Assembly: GCA_036971615.1 (NCBI GenBank)
Contig: JAYKKR010000042.1
Location: 124,001 to 188,000, forward strand
DNA: 64,000 bases
DNA from: Amyloporia xantha
Taxonomy: Eukaryota > Basidiomycota > Agaricomycetes > Polyporales > Adustoporiaceae
Direction: 5' to 3'
In this document: piece after piece, positions 33,201-43,342 of the stretch
Layout: the number at the start of each line of letters is the position of its first letter
Numbering within the stretch: position 1 is the stretch's first letter
The notes under the pieces: generated by a model
What the model was told of the DNA's origin: nothing
The model's database searches: none
What the model saw: the letters and a program-made list of their open reading frames with translations, nothing else
Made by a program: the position numbers and the translations under genes

Positions 33201-34879
33201 CTTTGCTGTCACTGGACGGCGATCGTCGAAGTGACACGTAGCTCCTCCTAGTGTCGAAGCTCGACGTGGTTTAGTACCTGACGTCATGGAGAATCTCATC
33301 TCAGATCTTCCATCAGAGTTTATTCTCAACGCCGATCCCAGTATGGACCTTTTCCACAATCTTATCAGGAAGCAATCTCTCGCCCTGATAGGACTCAGTG
33401 GGAGGCCGCTATGCAGGAAGAGATAGACTCTCAAATGGAGAATGGTACATGGGAGTTAGTCGACTTACCTCCTGGATGTAAGGCAGTACCCTGTCGTTGG
33501 GTTTACACTATTAAACCTGGTGGTAGATATAAAGCTCGGCTTGTAGCCAAAGGCTTTAAACAGGTCAAAGGCATCGATTATGATGAAACATTCTCCCCTG
33601 TCGCTCGTTTTGAATCTATAAGATTCTTACTCGCCCATGCTGCTCTTAATGATTGGGAGGTAGAGGCTATGGATGTAAAGACAGCATTCTTATATGGCAA
33701 ATTAGATGAGGAGATATATATGGAGCAACCAGAAGGATTCAAAGTCCCTGGTCAGGAACACAAAGTTTGTCATCTTTTGAAGGCTATTTATGGTCTTAAA
33801 CAGGCTGGCAGACAGTGGAATAAAACTCCACAATGTGTTGTTGGAATTAGGGTTCACACGTACATATTCTGATGCGGGTATTTATGTGTATCATAATCAT
33901 GGGGGGATTTAATACTTGTCTTATATGTTGACGATCTATTGCCAATTGGGTCTGATCGGTGTCAGATTGCATGGCTTAAAGGTTGTCTTCAGAAGCAATT
34001 TAATGTTCGTGATCTTGGGCCTGTAGAATCTTTTCTAGGCATGTGGATTACTTGAGATAGATCATCCAAAAACATTTGGCTTGATCAGTCTAAATATATT
34101 GAAGAGACACTCGAGAGATTCCAAATGCTAGATGCAGCACCCACACGAACTCCCCTTCCATTTGGCATACACCTTGTCAAAGCAGATACTTCATATGAAG
34201 TTGATGCCGCCCTTGCTCAAAGTACCAACAGCTCATTGGTTCACTTTTGTGGATCGCCTTAGGTACTCGCCCAGATATAGCCTATGCAGTTAATTGCCTT
34301 TCCCAATATTCTGCTAAGCCTACAATGCAACATTATAAAGCCGCACAATATATTCTTCGCTATTTGAATGGTTCATGTTCACTTCAGCTTTGCTACAAAG
34401 GCAGCGGATTATCTGGACTCATAGGTTATTCTGATTCTGATTGGGCTGAGAACAAGGACGATAGGCATTCAACTAGTGGCTTTGTCTTCTTTATGGCAGA
34501 TGCTGCTATTTCATGGGTCTCGCGGCGACAAAAGACTGTCGCTCTGTCTTCAACAGAAGCAGAGTACATGGCGTTGTCCGACTCTTGTCGACAATTAGCC
34601 TGGCTTCGGACTCTTCAGTCTGAGATTGGTTTTAAGCCGCAAAATGCCACACCTTTATGCATTGATAATAATGGTAGCATTTTTCTTGCGGTTAATCCAG
34701 CTCATGACAGAAGAACCAAGCACATTGATATCCGGTACCACTTTTGCAGAGAGTTCATTGAAAACGGTCAAGTTGATCTTTTCTTTGTACCTACTGCTGA
34801 GCAAAGGGCCGATATCCTCACTAAGAATTTATCTTTCTCTATTCATGAGAAATCTGTACATAGTCTTGGACTAGAGTAG
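30213..34879 (+). pseudogene. gag-pol: Copia gag-pol polyprotein, broken
   Basis: A single polyprotein is expected. Gag begins MDPSKIPTSTIPIFDGTNYI and its UBN2-type domain runs to about 30870. A zinc knuckle CNICGKTNHSTENH follows, with His as the last ligand instead of Cys. Protease: WMVDSGCTSHVTN (about 31197). Integrase: HQRFGHAGRNTI with CAGCALGKSH, then the DDE core HSDLVEM, FRSDRGGEFMGEEF and a Glu in QQNGRAERWQ. Reverse transcriptase: ARLVAKGFKQVKGIDYDETF, VKTAFLYGKLDEEIYM and YVDD (about 33928). RNase H: SDSDWAENKDDRHSTSGF, SSTEAEYMAL and TKHIDIRYHF. In-frame TGA stops lie at 30291-30293, 32430-32432 and 34053-34055. One-base frameshifts occur near 33824, 33903 and 34220, and an internal duplication at 32845-33513. 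Confidence 0.92.
32845..33513 (+). repeat. 249-bp direct duplication around a 172-bp foreign insert in Copia pol
   Basis: The segment 32845-33093 (start GTGGTTTAGTACCTGACGTC) recurs at 33266-33513 with one base missing. Between them, 33094-33265 is a GC-rich sequence not matching the element, starting GTGAGGACTCGAGG and containing short hairpins such as GGACTCTATGCGAGTCC and TGTCACT..AGTGACA. It destroys the pol frame. Confidence 0.85.
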
Positions 34880-34905
34880 TTAGCGACTATCTAGTTGAGT
34901 GGGAG

Positions 34906-35209
34906 TGTTGAACGATCAGTTTCCAACTATAGTAGTCGCACTTCCATACTTGGTAGTCAGTACTTACTCATTTCTATGATGTTCTATGATGTTCCATAGT
35001 ATGTTCTTGTCTTACTTCATAGGCTCCACTTTCTTACTAAGAAATCTCCACTATGATTTCATTATGACTTCATATCTTACTAAGATATTCTATAGGTTTC
35101 TAGATACAATTACTAAGGAGCCTTTCATGCATGTATATAAGCCGGGCCTTACAGCCCACTAGAATACAAGACGGATTAGCCTCCTCTCCTCTATAGTCTG
35201 CGCTCAACA
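34906..35209 (+). repeat. Copia 3' LTR
   Basis: 304 bp, preceded by GTTGAGTGGGAG as a probable polypurine tract; three differences from the 5' LTR. Confidence 0.95.
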
Positions 35210-35222
35210 GCAGGTCAAAGAA

Positions 35223-35459
35223 TCACACAAGTTGCGGCGCGAGATCACCTAAGGCTGCGTACGAGATATAGCACGTTTGACCAACAATTTGTACCAACTT
35301 TTGCAACTCTATATCAACATTCTTTGCATCTTCTCGATTCAGGGCAGTCTGGCCCATCATCTCCACAACCTTCTTTACCTCGATCCCGGGCCTGTCCACT
35401 ACACATCGGTGATAAATAAACTCCTTCGCTGTGCTACTTGACGGTGGTGCTATGGCCAC
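35223..35459 (-). CDS. Possible exon of an unidentified gene next to the Copia insertion
   Basis: A 78-residue minus-strand open stretch (MAIAPPSSSTAKEFIYHRCV to the TGA or TAA equivalent at 35223) has a balanced, helix-like composition (VKKVVEMMGQTALNREDAKN). It begins just 14 bases from the Copia right end, so the insertion may have cut a gene here. No family is recognised and no partner exon was found left of the Copia element. Low confidence that it is real. Confidence 0.25.
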   Translation of the reverse strand: MAIAPPSSSTAKEFIYHRCVVDRPGIEVKKVVEMMGQTALNREDAKNVDIELQKLVQIVGQTCYISYAALGDLAPQLV

Positions 35460-35756
35460 AAGAACTCATATGGAAACCAAGCATTCAAATGCCTGACAGA
35501 CAGAATTGCATATTTCAGCAAATCACACGGCATGAACAATCACGCACCTCCATGAGCACTTCTCGACTACAGCGCACCATCCCAATACTGCTGCCTTCGA
35601 CCTAGACTAGCGTGGACTGAGATGTGTGGACTTGGTCATGAAAGGCCTCGTGTAAAGTGTCGTGCCCTGACGTCTGCGCGTGCGTCGCAGCAGTAAGAAG
35701 GCATATCGCCGGATACGACAAGGCTGACACGATGTTAAAAAGGTGACTTTACCACA

Positions 35757-37385
35757 CCATTCAGTCACTATAGCCTACTCTATAGGGAGAGATATGGGTG
35801 AAATTCTTATTACTTTGTCAGGAGAGCGGACGTCGGCCGACGCCCTCACTATAGCCTACAGTCAAGGGTCGGCCGAGGGCTATAATATAGCCTGCAGATA
35901 CAGCGCGGCCGACTGCGCCATATTTCCCTGGTATATTCTCGCCTTCAAGTAGTGTCGGCCGAGGGCTATAATATAGCCTACAAATACGGCGCGGCCGAGT
36001 GCGCCATATTATTGTGGTATATTCTGGCCTTCAATGTAGGGATGGCCGAGGTGTATCATATAGCCTACAGACAGGGCACAGCTGACTGCGCCATAAACTC
36101 TAGCTATATTTCAGCATGGCACAGCTTGATAGAGCATGGCACTTTGTTGGGAATTTAATCCTACAGCTCTGCAAACCGCGCAGCTTTTTGGGAATTTGAT
36201 GGCACAGTTGTCCAAAGCATGGCGCTTTTTTGACAATCTGATGGCGCAGCTTGGTAGAGCATGGCGCTTTTTGGGGAATGTCATGGCACAACTTTGTAAA
36301 GCATGGCACATTTTTTTGGGAATTTTATGGCGCTTTTTGACAGTCTCATGGTGCAGCTCTCCAAAGCATGGCGCAGCTCTCCCAACCATGGCGCTTTTTT
36401 GGGATTCTCATGGTGCAGCTTTATAAAGCATGGCGCATTTTTGAGAATCTCATGGCGCAGCTTTGTAAAGCATGGCGCTTTTTGCAAATTTGATGGCGCT
36501 TTTTTGACAGTCTCATGGCGCACTTCTCCAAAGCATGGCGCTTGCTTGGATATTTCATGGCACCGCTTTGCAGAGCATGGCACCGCTTTGCAGAGCATGG
36601 CACATTTTTGAGAATCTCATGGTGCAGCATTGTAAAGCATGGCGCTTTTTTTGCAAATTTAATGGCGCTTTTTGACAGTCTCATGGTGCACTTCTCCAAA
36701 GCATGGCATAGCTCTTCCAAGCATGGCGCTTTTTTGGATATCTCATGGCGCAGCTTTGCAAAGCATGGCTCTTTTGTGCGAACTTCATGGCGCTTTTTTG
36801 ACAGTCTCATGGCGCAGCTTTGAGAGCATGGCACTTTCTTGGATATCTCATGGCGCACTTCTCCAAAGCATGGCGCTTTCTTGGATATCTCATAGCGCCG
36901 CTTTGCAGAGCATGGCGCATTTTTGAGAATTTGATGGCGCTTTTTTCACAGTCTCATGGTGCAGCTCTCCAAAGCATGGCGCTTTTTTGACAGCCTCATG
37001 GCGTAGCTCTCTAAAGCATGGTGCTTTGTTGGGATTCTCATGGTGCAGCTTTATAAAGCATGGCGCATTTTTGAGAATCTCATGGCGCAGCTTTGTAAAG
37101 CATGGCGCTTTTTGGCAAATTTGATGGCGCTTTTTGACAGTCTCATGGCGCACTTCTCCTAAGCATGGCACAGCTCTCCCAAGCATGATGCTTTCTTAGA
37201 TATCTCATAGTGCAGCTTTGCAGAGCATGGCACTTTTTGGATTTCTCATGGTGCAGCTTTCCAAAGCATGGCGCAGCTCTCCCAACCATGGCGCTTTGTT
37301 AGGATTCTCATGGCGCAGCTTTGCAGAGCATGGCGCTTTTGTGCAAATCTCATCGCGCAGCTTTGTCAAGCATGGCGTGTTTATG
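35757..37385 (+). repeat. Foldback element, left arm
   Basis: Inverted match to 38650-40524. It has one copy of the unit that ends GGTATATTCTCGCCTTCAAG, where the right arm has two. Confidence 0.85.
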
Positions 37386-38649
37386 GCATAACACAGTGCT
37401 TTTTTCGAATTCCACAGGCTGCTCTGCAGATCATGGCACATTTGTGAGAATGTCATGGTGCAGCTTTTTACAGTATGGGGTATTTGTGTAAAGTTTGTGG
37501 TGCACCCCTGCATGATAATGCTTTGTAAAGTATGGTGGTCCTCTGTAGTATCATACATAGGCTAGTCATGGTTGCTTTTCGAGGTTCAAATTCACCCTTT
37601 TGCTTCACATCTTTGTGCTTGTTTCCTATGCAGTTGCCTAAACATGCAATCTGGAATGGGCATCTAGAGATCCTGCAACCCAATGGATGCATAATTTGAA
37701 GTACCACCCCTGGGGCATAAGTTGCTAAGTAAAATGATTTGCTCCATGTGATTATATTACATATAATAAACATTTTGGCCAACAAACATTGTAACTCTGC
37801 TCTTTTAGGCCTGTCTTACACCCATATCATGTCCATCTTATGCCCGTCTTACACCCATCTTACGCGCATCTTATGCCTGACTTATGCCCCTAAAGGTGGT
37901 GAACCATGACCATATTTATAGAGCATAGCACAGCTATGCAAGCACAATATATGTGTGCACAAGCTAAACAAAACCTGTCTTATGATGTGGTATAGAGATT
38001 TCATCGAGATATGCCATAGATCAGCTGTGCCACTTCACTGTTGACAGTTGTTTGTAATATAGCTCACTCAAGTGTAGGTCGTAACACACACTGTTTTGTG
38101 GCTTCTATAACTAGTAGTTCTGCAAGGACAGATATCATATATACATAGCAGGCTTATATGACAATAGTAGACACTCACTATGTATAGTACTAGGGATATT
38201 ACAAAACTGCTTGTTCCAGATGAACTGTGTCTCAGGCTAAACTGTGATAAGCCCAAGTATTGGCAAGTGTATAATCAACTACTTGTGAATACATAGCAGT
38301 AGTCAGTAATGAAATTGTTACTAAACATCTAGTCATCCAATTGGCTTGTCTTCACCAATCTTGCTATTCACCAGGTTGACATTCAACACATTTCTCATCC
38401 ACTGGTCTCACAATCCATCAGGCTTGCCCTTACCAGTGTCGTCATTTATAAAAATTGTGCTCTTCTTATTTGCATCAAAGCTCCACCTGTCTCTACAAAG
38501 CTCTGTCATCACCTACAATGCTGAGCCATCCATATAACCAAGTATCTTTTGCATGATTGATACAAAATTGGCATCACTCTTTACAGCCTATAAAGCTGCA
38601 CCATACAAAAATGCACTAAGCTTTACAAGCTGCGCCAGGAGATTCTCAA
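37386..38649. other. Foldback element, central spacer
   Basis: Mostly unique AT-rich sequence with no gene. The first 150 bases are diverged leftovers of arm repeats. At about 37808-37888 there is a run of imperfect 12-16 bp units such as CATCTTATGCC and GTCTTACACCC. Confidence 0.6.
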
Positions 38650-40524
38650 AAACACGCCATGCTTGACAAAGCTGCGCCATGAGATTTGCACAAAAGCGCC
38701 ATGCTCTGCAAAGCTGCGCCATGAGAATCCTAACAAAGCGCCATGGTTGGGAGAGCTGCGCCATGCTTTGGAGAGCTGCACCATGAGAAATCCAAAAAAG
38801 TGCCATGCTCTGCAAAGCTGCACTATGAGATATCTAAGAAAGCATCATGCTTGGGAGAGCTGTGCCATGCTTAGGAGAAGTGCGCCATGAGACTGTCAAA
38901 AAAGCGCCATCAAATTTGCCAAAAAGCGCCATGCTTTACAAAGCTGCGCCATGAGATTCTCAAAAATGCGCCATGCTTTATAAAGCTGCACCATGAGAAT
39001 CCCAACAAAGCACCATGCTTTAGAGAGCTACGCCATGAGGCTGTCAAAAAAGCGCCATGCTTTGGAGAGCTGCACCATGAGACTGTGAAAAAGCGCCATC
39101 AAATTCTCAAAATGCGCCATGCTCTGCAAAGCGGCGCTATGAGATATCCAAGAAAGCGCCATGCTTTGGAGAAGTGCGCCATGAGATATCCAAGAAAGTG
39201 CCATGCTCTCAAAGCTGCGCCATGAGACTGTCAAAAAGCGCCATGAAGTTCGCACAAAAGAGCCATGCTTTATAAAGCTGTGCCATAAGATTCCCAAAAA
39301 GCGCCATGCTTGGGAGAGCTGTGCCATGCTTTGGAGAAGTGCGCCATGAGATATCCAAGAAGGTGCCATGCTCTCAAAGCTGTGCCATGAGACTGTCAAA
39401 AAAGCGCCATGAAGTTCGCACAAAAGAGCCATGCTTTGCAAAGCTGCGCCATGAGATATCCAAAAAGCGCCATGCTTGGAAGAGCTATGCCATGCTTTGG
39501 AGAAGTGCACCATGAGACTGTCAAAAAAGCGCCATTAAATTTGCAAAAAAAGCGCCATGCTTTACAATGCTGCACCATGAGATTCTCAAAATGTGCCATG
39601 CTCTGCAAAGCGGTGCCATGCTCTGCAAAGCGGTGCCATGAAATATCCAAGCAAGCGCCATGCTTTGGAGAAGTGCGCCATGAGACTGTCAAAAAGCGCC
39701 ATCAAATTTGCAAAAAAGCGCCATGCTTTACAAAGCTGCGCCATGAGATTCTCAAAAATGCGCCATGCTTTATAAAGCTGCACCATGAGAATCCCAAAAA
39801 AGCGCCATGGTTGGGAGAGCTGCGCCATGCTTTGGAGAGCTGCACCATGAGACTGTCAAAAAGCGCCATAAAATTCCCAAAAAAATGTGCCATGCTTTAC
39901 AAAGTTGTGCCATGACATTCCCCCAAAAAGCGCCATGCTCTACCAAGCTGCGCCATCAGATTGTCAAAAAGCGCCATGCTTTGGACAACTGTGCCATCAA
40001 ATTCCCAAAAGCTGCGCGGTTTGCAGAGCTGTAGGATTAAATTCCCAACACAGTGCCATGCTCTATCAAGCTGCGCCATGCTGAAATATAGCTAGAGTTT
40101 ATGGCGCAGTCAGCTGTGCCCTGTCTGTAGGCTATATGATACACCTCGGCCATCCCTACATTGAAGGCCAGAATATACCACAATAATATGGCGCACTCGG
40201 CCGCGCCGTATTTGTAGGCTATATTATAGCCCTCGGCCGACACTACTTGAAGGCGAGAATATACCAGGGAAATATGGCGCAGTCGGCCGCGCCATGTCTA
40301 AAGGCTATATTATAGCCCTCGGCCGACACTACTTGAAGGCGAGAATATACCAGGGAAATATGGCGCAGTCGGCCGCGCTGTATCTGCAGGCTATATTATA
40401 GCCCTCGGCCGACCCTTGACTGTAGGCTATAGCGAGGGCGTCGGCCGACGTCCGCTCTCCTGACAAAGTAATAAGAATTTCACCCATATCTCTCCCTATA
40501 GAGTAGGCTATAATGACTGAATGG
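38650..40524 (-). repeat. Foldback element, right arm
   Basis: Reverse complement of the left arm. It is longer by an extra copy of an approximately 88-bp subterminal unit (about 40250-40400) bearing TCGGCCGACACTACTTGAAG. Confidence 0.85.
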
Positions 40525-40535
40525 GCTCACTTTAC

Positions 40536-40951
40536 GTACTTCAGTGCATCTAGTTAAAAGCTTACTAGAGAGGAAAGGAAATCGGGGAGGACAACGCCGT
40601 GATGCACTGGAGCTAGATGGCTGGTTTTGCTGCAAGAATTCCTTGTAGGGGCTTGGTGATTCGTGAACGACTTGAGCGGGTCTGGCTCTTGAGGGCAACA
40701 TATTATTACGCAATTCAGATTTGCTGGGTGACGGTGTCGATGCTCGAGTAGAATCATGAAATAGAACATTATTGCCTGACCGACTTCCATTAGCATGGGG
40801 TACTGGAGAACCTGCGAGAAGACGCCTCCACGGTGTTACAGCTTCAATGCGCTACAAGAATGGACGCGGGGTGAGAATATCCACAACGCACTGATTGACC
40901 CAGCGAGCGAGAGACATGCCTAAGCCCGAGTAAGATGGTGGACCACTGAGG
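40536..40951 (-). pseudogene. Unidentified gene fragment next to foldback element
   Basis: A GTAAGTAAAC donor near 40998 and a TATGTAG acceptor near 40957 would link the upstream frame to EDLSGPPSYSGLGMSLARWV, then NQCVVDILTPRPFL, an in-frame TAG, and RIEAVTPWRRLLAGSPVPHA followed by a Ser/Pro-rich tail. The sequence looks like real protein with one nonsense change. It may be a nucleoporin Ndc1-like C-terminus, but this is a guess from memory. It ends at the foldback element. Confidence 0.35.
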
Positions 40952-40998
40952 TCTTCCTACATAAAGATATATCTTCTAGATTATTAAAATGAGTTTAC

Positions 40999-42431
40999 TT
41001 ACACTCTGTATAGTCCAAACTGCCATCCCCACGTTGCGGCGGACCGCGACGTTCCATCCGCAGTCGCTCCTTCTTTGTCCGGTACTGCTTGCCTGATGAT
41101 ATTAGTGAGGTTGGAGAAGTCCGGCAACATATTCTGAATACCTTTCAGCTTCAACGCGAGCATGAGCTCTGCCCAGTCAGATCCTGGCGGGAACACACCC
41201 AAGCCGTTCTTGGCTCCAGGAAGTCCCCCATTATCTTCCAAGCTTTCAGACAGTGCCCCAGGAGGCTTCTTTGCTGCTGCCCCGCCCCACCCCACCGCCG
41301 TCGGGACGTTACGCAGAGCAGTGGTTGACGTGAGAAGGGTGTCGTCATCGTTGCTGCTGTGGCCCCGGCCAGAGTTGTTGGAGTTACTGAAAAACATTTC
41401 TCCTTGCTCAGACTTCATCTCGACGTCCTCCTGAACATCCATCAACTCTGCACCACGACCATCGCTACTGCTGTTGAAGCCGGAGGACCAGCCGCCTGGG
41501 CTGTCGGCATTGAGCAGCTCGTCGAGGGGAAGCTCAATCGTCGGCCAAATGATGCTGAAGCCGTCAGAATTAGCATGGGTGCCAAGCCCAACGCCTTCTC
41601 CGTACGTCATCGTGTTTGTGAGGGTAGGGGAGGGATACAGGAGAGCTGCAGGGCCAAAGTCGTTGGAGAATAGAGACGGAAATCGGAGAGCTGCAGAATG
41701 GTAAATGTTGTCGGAGTTCGCACTGGTGCGAGAGTCGTTGTCCGTTGCTGTCGGCTTGTGGCCGCGTTGGGTGAGAGGGGGGTCCTGGACCATGTCACCA
41801 TTCGTGTCCTCAACAATGGCAACTCAAGTTGCAGGCCTTCCTCGCTTGAGGGGATTATCCTTGGACTTGGGCGATGGCTTCAAGTCTGGCTTCTTGATGG
41901 GGGTGGCTGAAACGGTCGGCGGGGCCGGCTGGTTGACGCTGAAGGTAAACTGCATTGGATGAATTGTTCCGGGCCTGCCGTTCTGATTCGCCAGTCGCTC
42001 GTGCTCCTTTTTGGCAGCACGCTGCTGAATGAACTTGGTAGAGTGGCTGCGTTTGAATCCTGGCGCTTGGAGCTCTTCAATGCTCCTGGAAAGCGTTGTG
42101 AGTCAACAAAGGGCTGGACAACAAAAGGGGTCACTACATACCGTCCCTTCTCCTTGTCAAGCTTGCCCCCCATGCATTTGGAGAGCTTCTTGCAGTCACA
42201 CTTCGACTTGGCATTGTCGGTATCCACCATCAAGTTTTGGAGGTGCCACAGTCTCCAACTCAAGTTCTCTAGGCATTGGCCTTGCTCCAGGAAGCTTGCA
42301 ACCTTGGTGCAAACCTGTAAAATTTTCAGCAAAGCATGGAGGACGCCACAATGAAGGCTGCTTACCTTCCAGGTCATAGTCAACGAGTCCGCATCTCCAA
42401 GATTGCTAAAGGGGACGAAGGACTTGTTTCC
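40999..42431 (-). pseudogene. GATA/AreA-like transcription factor fragment, zinc finger missing
   Basis: AreA-type GATA factors govern nitrogen-responsive transcription in fungi. Minus-strand exons read FVPFSNLGDADSLTMTWK, then VCTKVASFLEQGQCLENLSW and RLWHLQNLMVDTDNAKSK with KKLSKCMGGKLDKEKGR, then SIEELQAPGFKRSHSTKFIQ and MQFTFSVNQPAP. Both introns between these exons have clean GTAAGC/GTATGT donors and CAG acceptors. This is the conserved AreA GATA-like (DUF1752) N-terminal domain. An in-frame TGA at 41824-41826 follows RGRPAT where Arg is likely. The frame then continues with FPSLFSNDFGPAALLYPSPT and TLTNTMTYGEGVG, as in homologues. The Cys4 GATA finger expected later is not found; the last third (SDWAELMLALKLKGIQNMLP) looks like a different protein. 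Confidence 0.7.
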
Positions 42432-42564
42432 CTATAGTTTGTGGGAGAAGAAAAAAAAGTAAGTCCTGTTTCCCCCATCCGCAAAGACCACGGAGACCGA
42501 CTTTGAATTTGAGATTGAGAATGGAGGGCATTGACCGAGCGCAAGGAGAGCAGGAAGAGGGAAA

Positions 42565-43205
42565 TCAGAGAACGAAGGGGGTGGGGACGGTTATAGGGAA
42601 AATAGAGCCAATGGAGGGCGTCAGAAGGGGACGGTCGAATATGAGCAGCCAAAACAGCCACTCTGCATCTGCGTCTGCAGCAACGTGATGGACCCGTTGT
42701 CGTCCACATCCATCTGTGCCCTTCTCCGCGCCTGTGTCGTCCTCCGCATCGTCCCGCTCAATCTCAATGTTCCAGTCCGTCTCGTACTCGATAACGGTCC
42801 CCGCCACTTTGGTGATATGCTCCAGTGCCCACACCTCAATGTGTTCTGCCTCCGTGTGGTAGATCGTCCCTGCCGGGTTGAACGTCTTCGCATTTGATGT
42901 CACCAAGCGCAGGTCGTCCTGCGCGCGCCATCAGTGGGAGATCAGCAATAGAAGTGAGCTCGGGGGATGCACTGCAAACTCTTCGAGCGAGCGGTAGTGA
43001 CCCTTCTCCGCCATCGTGGTCATGGTACCGAGGTCCATTGGCCGCTTCACAACGTGCATGTATCCTAGCACCTGTGACACATCCACAGGCTGCAAGAACA
43101 ATGCATAGTCATCCTTCCTGTGCTCGCGACTTGGTCAGTGTGCCTATCCCATGTAGATATCACTCACCTTTCAGCTGGAGAACCTTGAGAACGATAAGTA
43201 GTCTC
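42565..43205 (-). pseudogene. Bromodomain protein fragment (BRD7/9-like)
   Basis: Bromodomains bind acetyl-lysine on histones. Minus-strand exons read LIVLKVLQLK, intron, then YALFLQPVDVSQVLGYMHVV, KRPMDLGTMTTMAEKGHYRS and LEEFA, intron, then DDLRLVTSNAKTFNPAGTIY and HTEAEHIEVWALEHITKV. The acetyl-lysine-contacting Asn sits in SNAKTFNP with the partner Tyr in TIYHTEAE, so the fold is complete. A chromatin-remodelling or BRD7/9-type role is the nearest guess. Upstream (43206-43342) no matching exon is found, and downstream a frame change near 42690 precedes MDVDDNGSITLLQTQMQ. It appears to be a gene fragment lying head-to-tail with the GATA fragment. Confidence 0.7.
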
Positions 43206-43342
43206 CCGTGTGCAGGGAGGACCAAACAGAGAGTGGCTGTCGGTTACATGGATAGGATGTCTTGGACAGTGGGTGGGAGCTGCAAGGATAGGCATGGATA
43301 TTCCGGGGTCTACACCATTCAATGCCATCCTGTCGAGGTGCT

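Larger units (their letters stand above)
29006..35209 (+). mobile_element. LTR retrotransposon, Copia superfamily, decayed
   Basis: 304-bp LTRs (TGTTGAACG..GCTCAACA) flank the element, with GCAGG target duplications at 29001-29005 and 35210-35214. Domain order is gag, protease, integrase, reverse transcriptase, RNase H: the Copia order. I count three LTR differences, two of them CG/CA. The coding part has three in-frame TGA codons, several one-base frameshifts and an internal duplication with a 172-bp insert, so it is inactive as written. It shares the initiator tRNA half-molecule primer site with the gag-only element at 20107. Confidence 0.95.
35757..40524. mobile_element. 4.8-kb foldback element with repeat-built arms
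   Basis: The outer ends match as inverted repeats: CCATTCAGTCA(C/T)TATAGCC at 35757 and its complement ending at 40524. The left arm runs to about 37385 and the right arm starts at about 38650. The outer 350 bp hold GTCGGCCGAGGGC and TATAGCCTAC repeats. The inner arms are dozens of imperfect 20-60 bp units built on CATGGCGCAGCTTTG and AAGCATGGCGCTTTTT. A 1.26-kb unique spacer lies between. Open frames inside the arms are by-products of the repeats. No transposase. The flanks carry TGACTTTAC (35744) and TCACTTTAC (40527), a possible imperfect 9-bp target duplication set a few bases away from the ends. Resembles foldback (FB/Galileo-like) elements in design, without implying homology. Confidence 0.85.

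Noticed and set aside
36100..37190. Many 60-145 residue open frames on both strands in the foldback arms
   Set aside because: They are direct by-products of the CATGGCGC repeat units, occur in several frames at once and mirror each other in the two arms.
38650..40524. CRISPR-like spacing of repeats
   Set aside because: Unit length and spacing vary, spacers are not unique, and the array is the inverted arm of a foldback element in a eukaryote.
35744..40535. 9-bp target duplication TGACTTTAC/TCACTTTAC of the large foldback element
   Set aside because: One mismatch, and the copies do not abut the matched ends exactly; kept only as a tentative note.
41089..42690. Plus-strand open frames opposite the GATA and bromodomain fragments
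   Set aside because: The minus strand gives recognisable domains with proper introns; the plus frames are shadows.
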